Assembly: GCA_033964015.1 (NCBI GenBank)
Contig: CM066914.1
Span: 23,922,234-23,986,233 of the forward strand
Reading direction: 5' to 3'
DNA from: Scolanthus callimorphus
Taxonomy: Eukaryota > Cnidaria > Anthozoa > Actiniaria > Edwardsiidae
DNA length: 64,000 nucleotides
The position numbers and the translations under genes were made by a program. The notes under the pieces are model-generated. The model ran no database searches. It saw only the letters and a list, made by a program, of their open reading frames with translations, and was not told the DNA's origin. Positions 63,763-64,000 of the stretch are shown here, one piece after another. Each line of letters begins with the position of its first letter. Position 1 is the stretch's first letter.

Positions 63763-64000
63763 GTAAATATTTTTATCAACTTGAATTAGCTTCAGGAAGA
63801 GCTTCAGGTACACCGCCATTTGTTGGACACAAAATGACTGATTCATCCGATTTTGGACGCGAGCTTTTCATTGAATTGATCAACTTAAGTATCAAATTCG
63901 AGTTTTCTATGACCCAGATAGATACAGATACGAGGCAAGAAAACGAGGACTAGTGAAAACCACTAGCATACTATCGAGTTCTCAGGTAACTTAAGTCCTG

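Overview
This is a piece of a metazoan nuclear genome, most likely an anthozoan cnidarian such as a stony coral. That is inferred from the intron-exon layout, the SRCR plus fibronectin type III (FN3) architecture and the dense short inverted-repeat elements; no species marker was found. Almost everything of interest belongs to one very large + strand gene. It starts with a signal-peptide exon at 1036-1123 and runs off the right edge. I place 57 coding exons: 1 signal exon, 13 SRCR exons and 43 FN3 exons. Every domain sits on one exon with a phase-1 intron at both ends, so domains can be skipped, duplicated or shuffled without breaking the frame.

Region 1-20280: upstream sequence, signal exon, then SRCR domains in a rotating A-B-C order (A B C A B C A B C A, one FN3, B C A). 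Introns hold small inverted-repeat elements, a decayed non-LTR retrotransposon end (4999-5331), and about 2 kb of tandem repeats (26-bp and 67-bp units, 8684-10649).

Region 21094-55991: a five-exon FN3 cassette (types Q, L, S1, H, S2; about 3 kb with introns) is repeated six times, plus a seventh partial copy (Q, L, S1). Copies are nearly identical, introns included. Cassettes 1/3/5 and 2/4 form two alternating subtypes, so a two-cassette unit was probably duplicated. The intron before each Q exon carries 1 to 8 copies of an 86-bp unit that includes the Q splice acceptor and the start of the Q exon.

Region 26517-39598: cassette 2 is split by a 13-kb nested insertion in a foldback element. 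The same element is present without the insertion in cassette 4. Inside it is a 10.7-kb near-perfect palindrome (arms 28605-33887 and 34011-39293, 123-bp spacer). The only arm differences I found are four one-base homopolymer length changes, so it is either extremely recent or an assembly artefact.

Region 56886-63762: eight diverged FN3 exons, with a 46-bp minisatellite beginning at one splice donor.

The predicted product is a secreted or cell-surface protein of more than 5500 residues so far: an N-terminal SRCR ligand-binding array on a long FN3 stalk. Any membrane or cytoplasmic part lies beyond the window. Seven exons carry apparent one-base frame breaks, most of them in short G/C runs, which need checking against reads before they are called decay. 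The repeat-driven variation in domain number, splice sites and introns makes this a candidate hypervariable recognition receptor; that role is inference.
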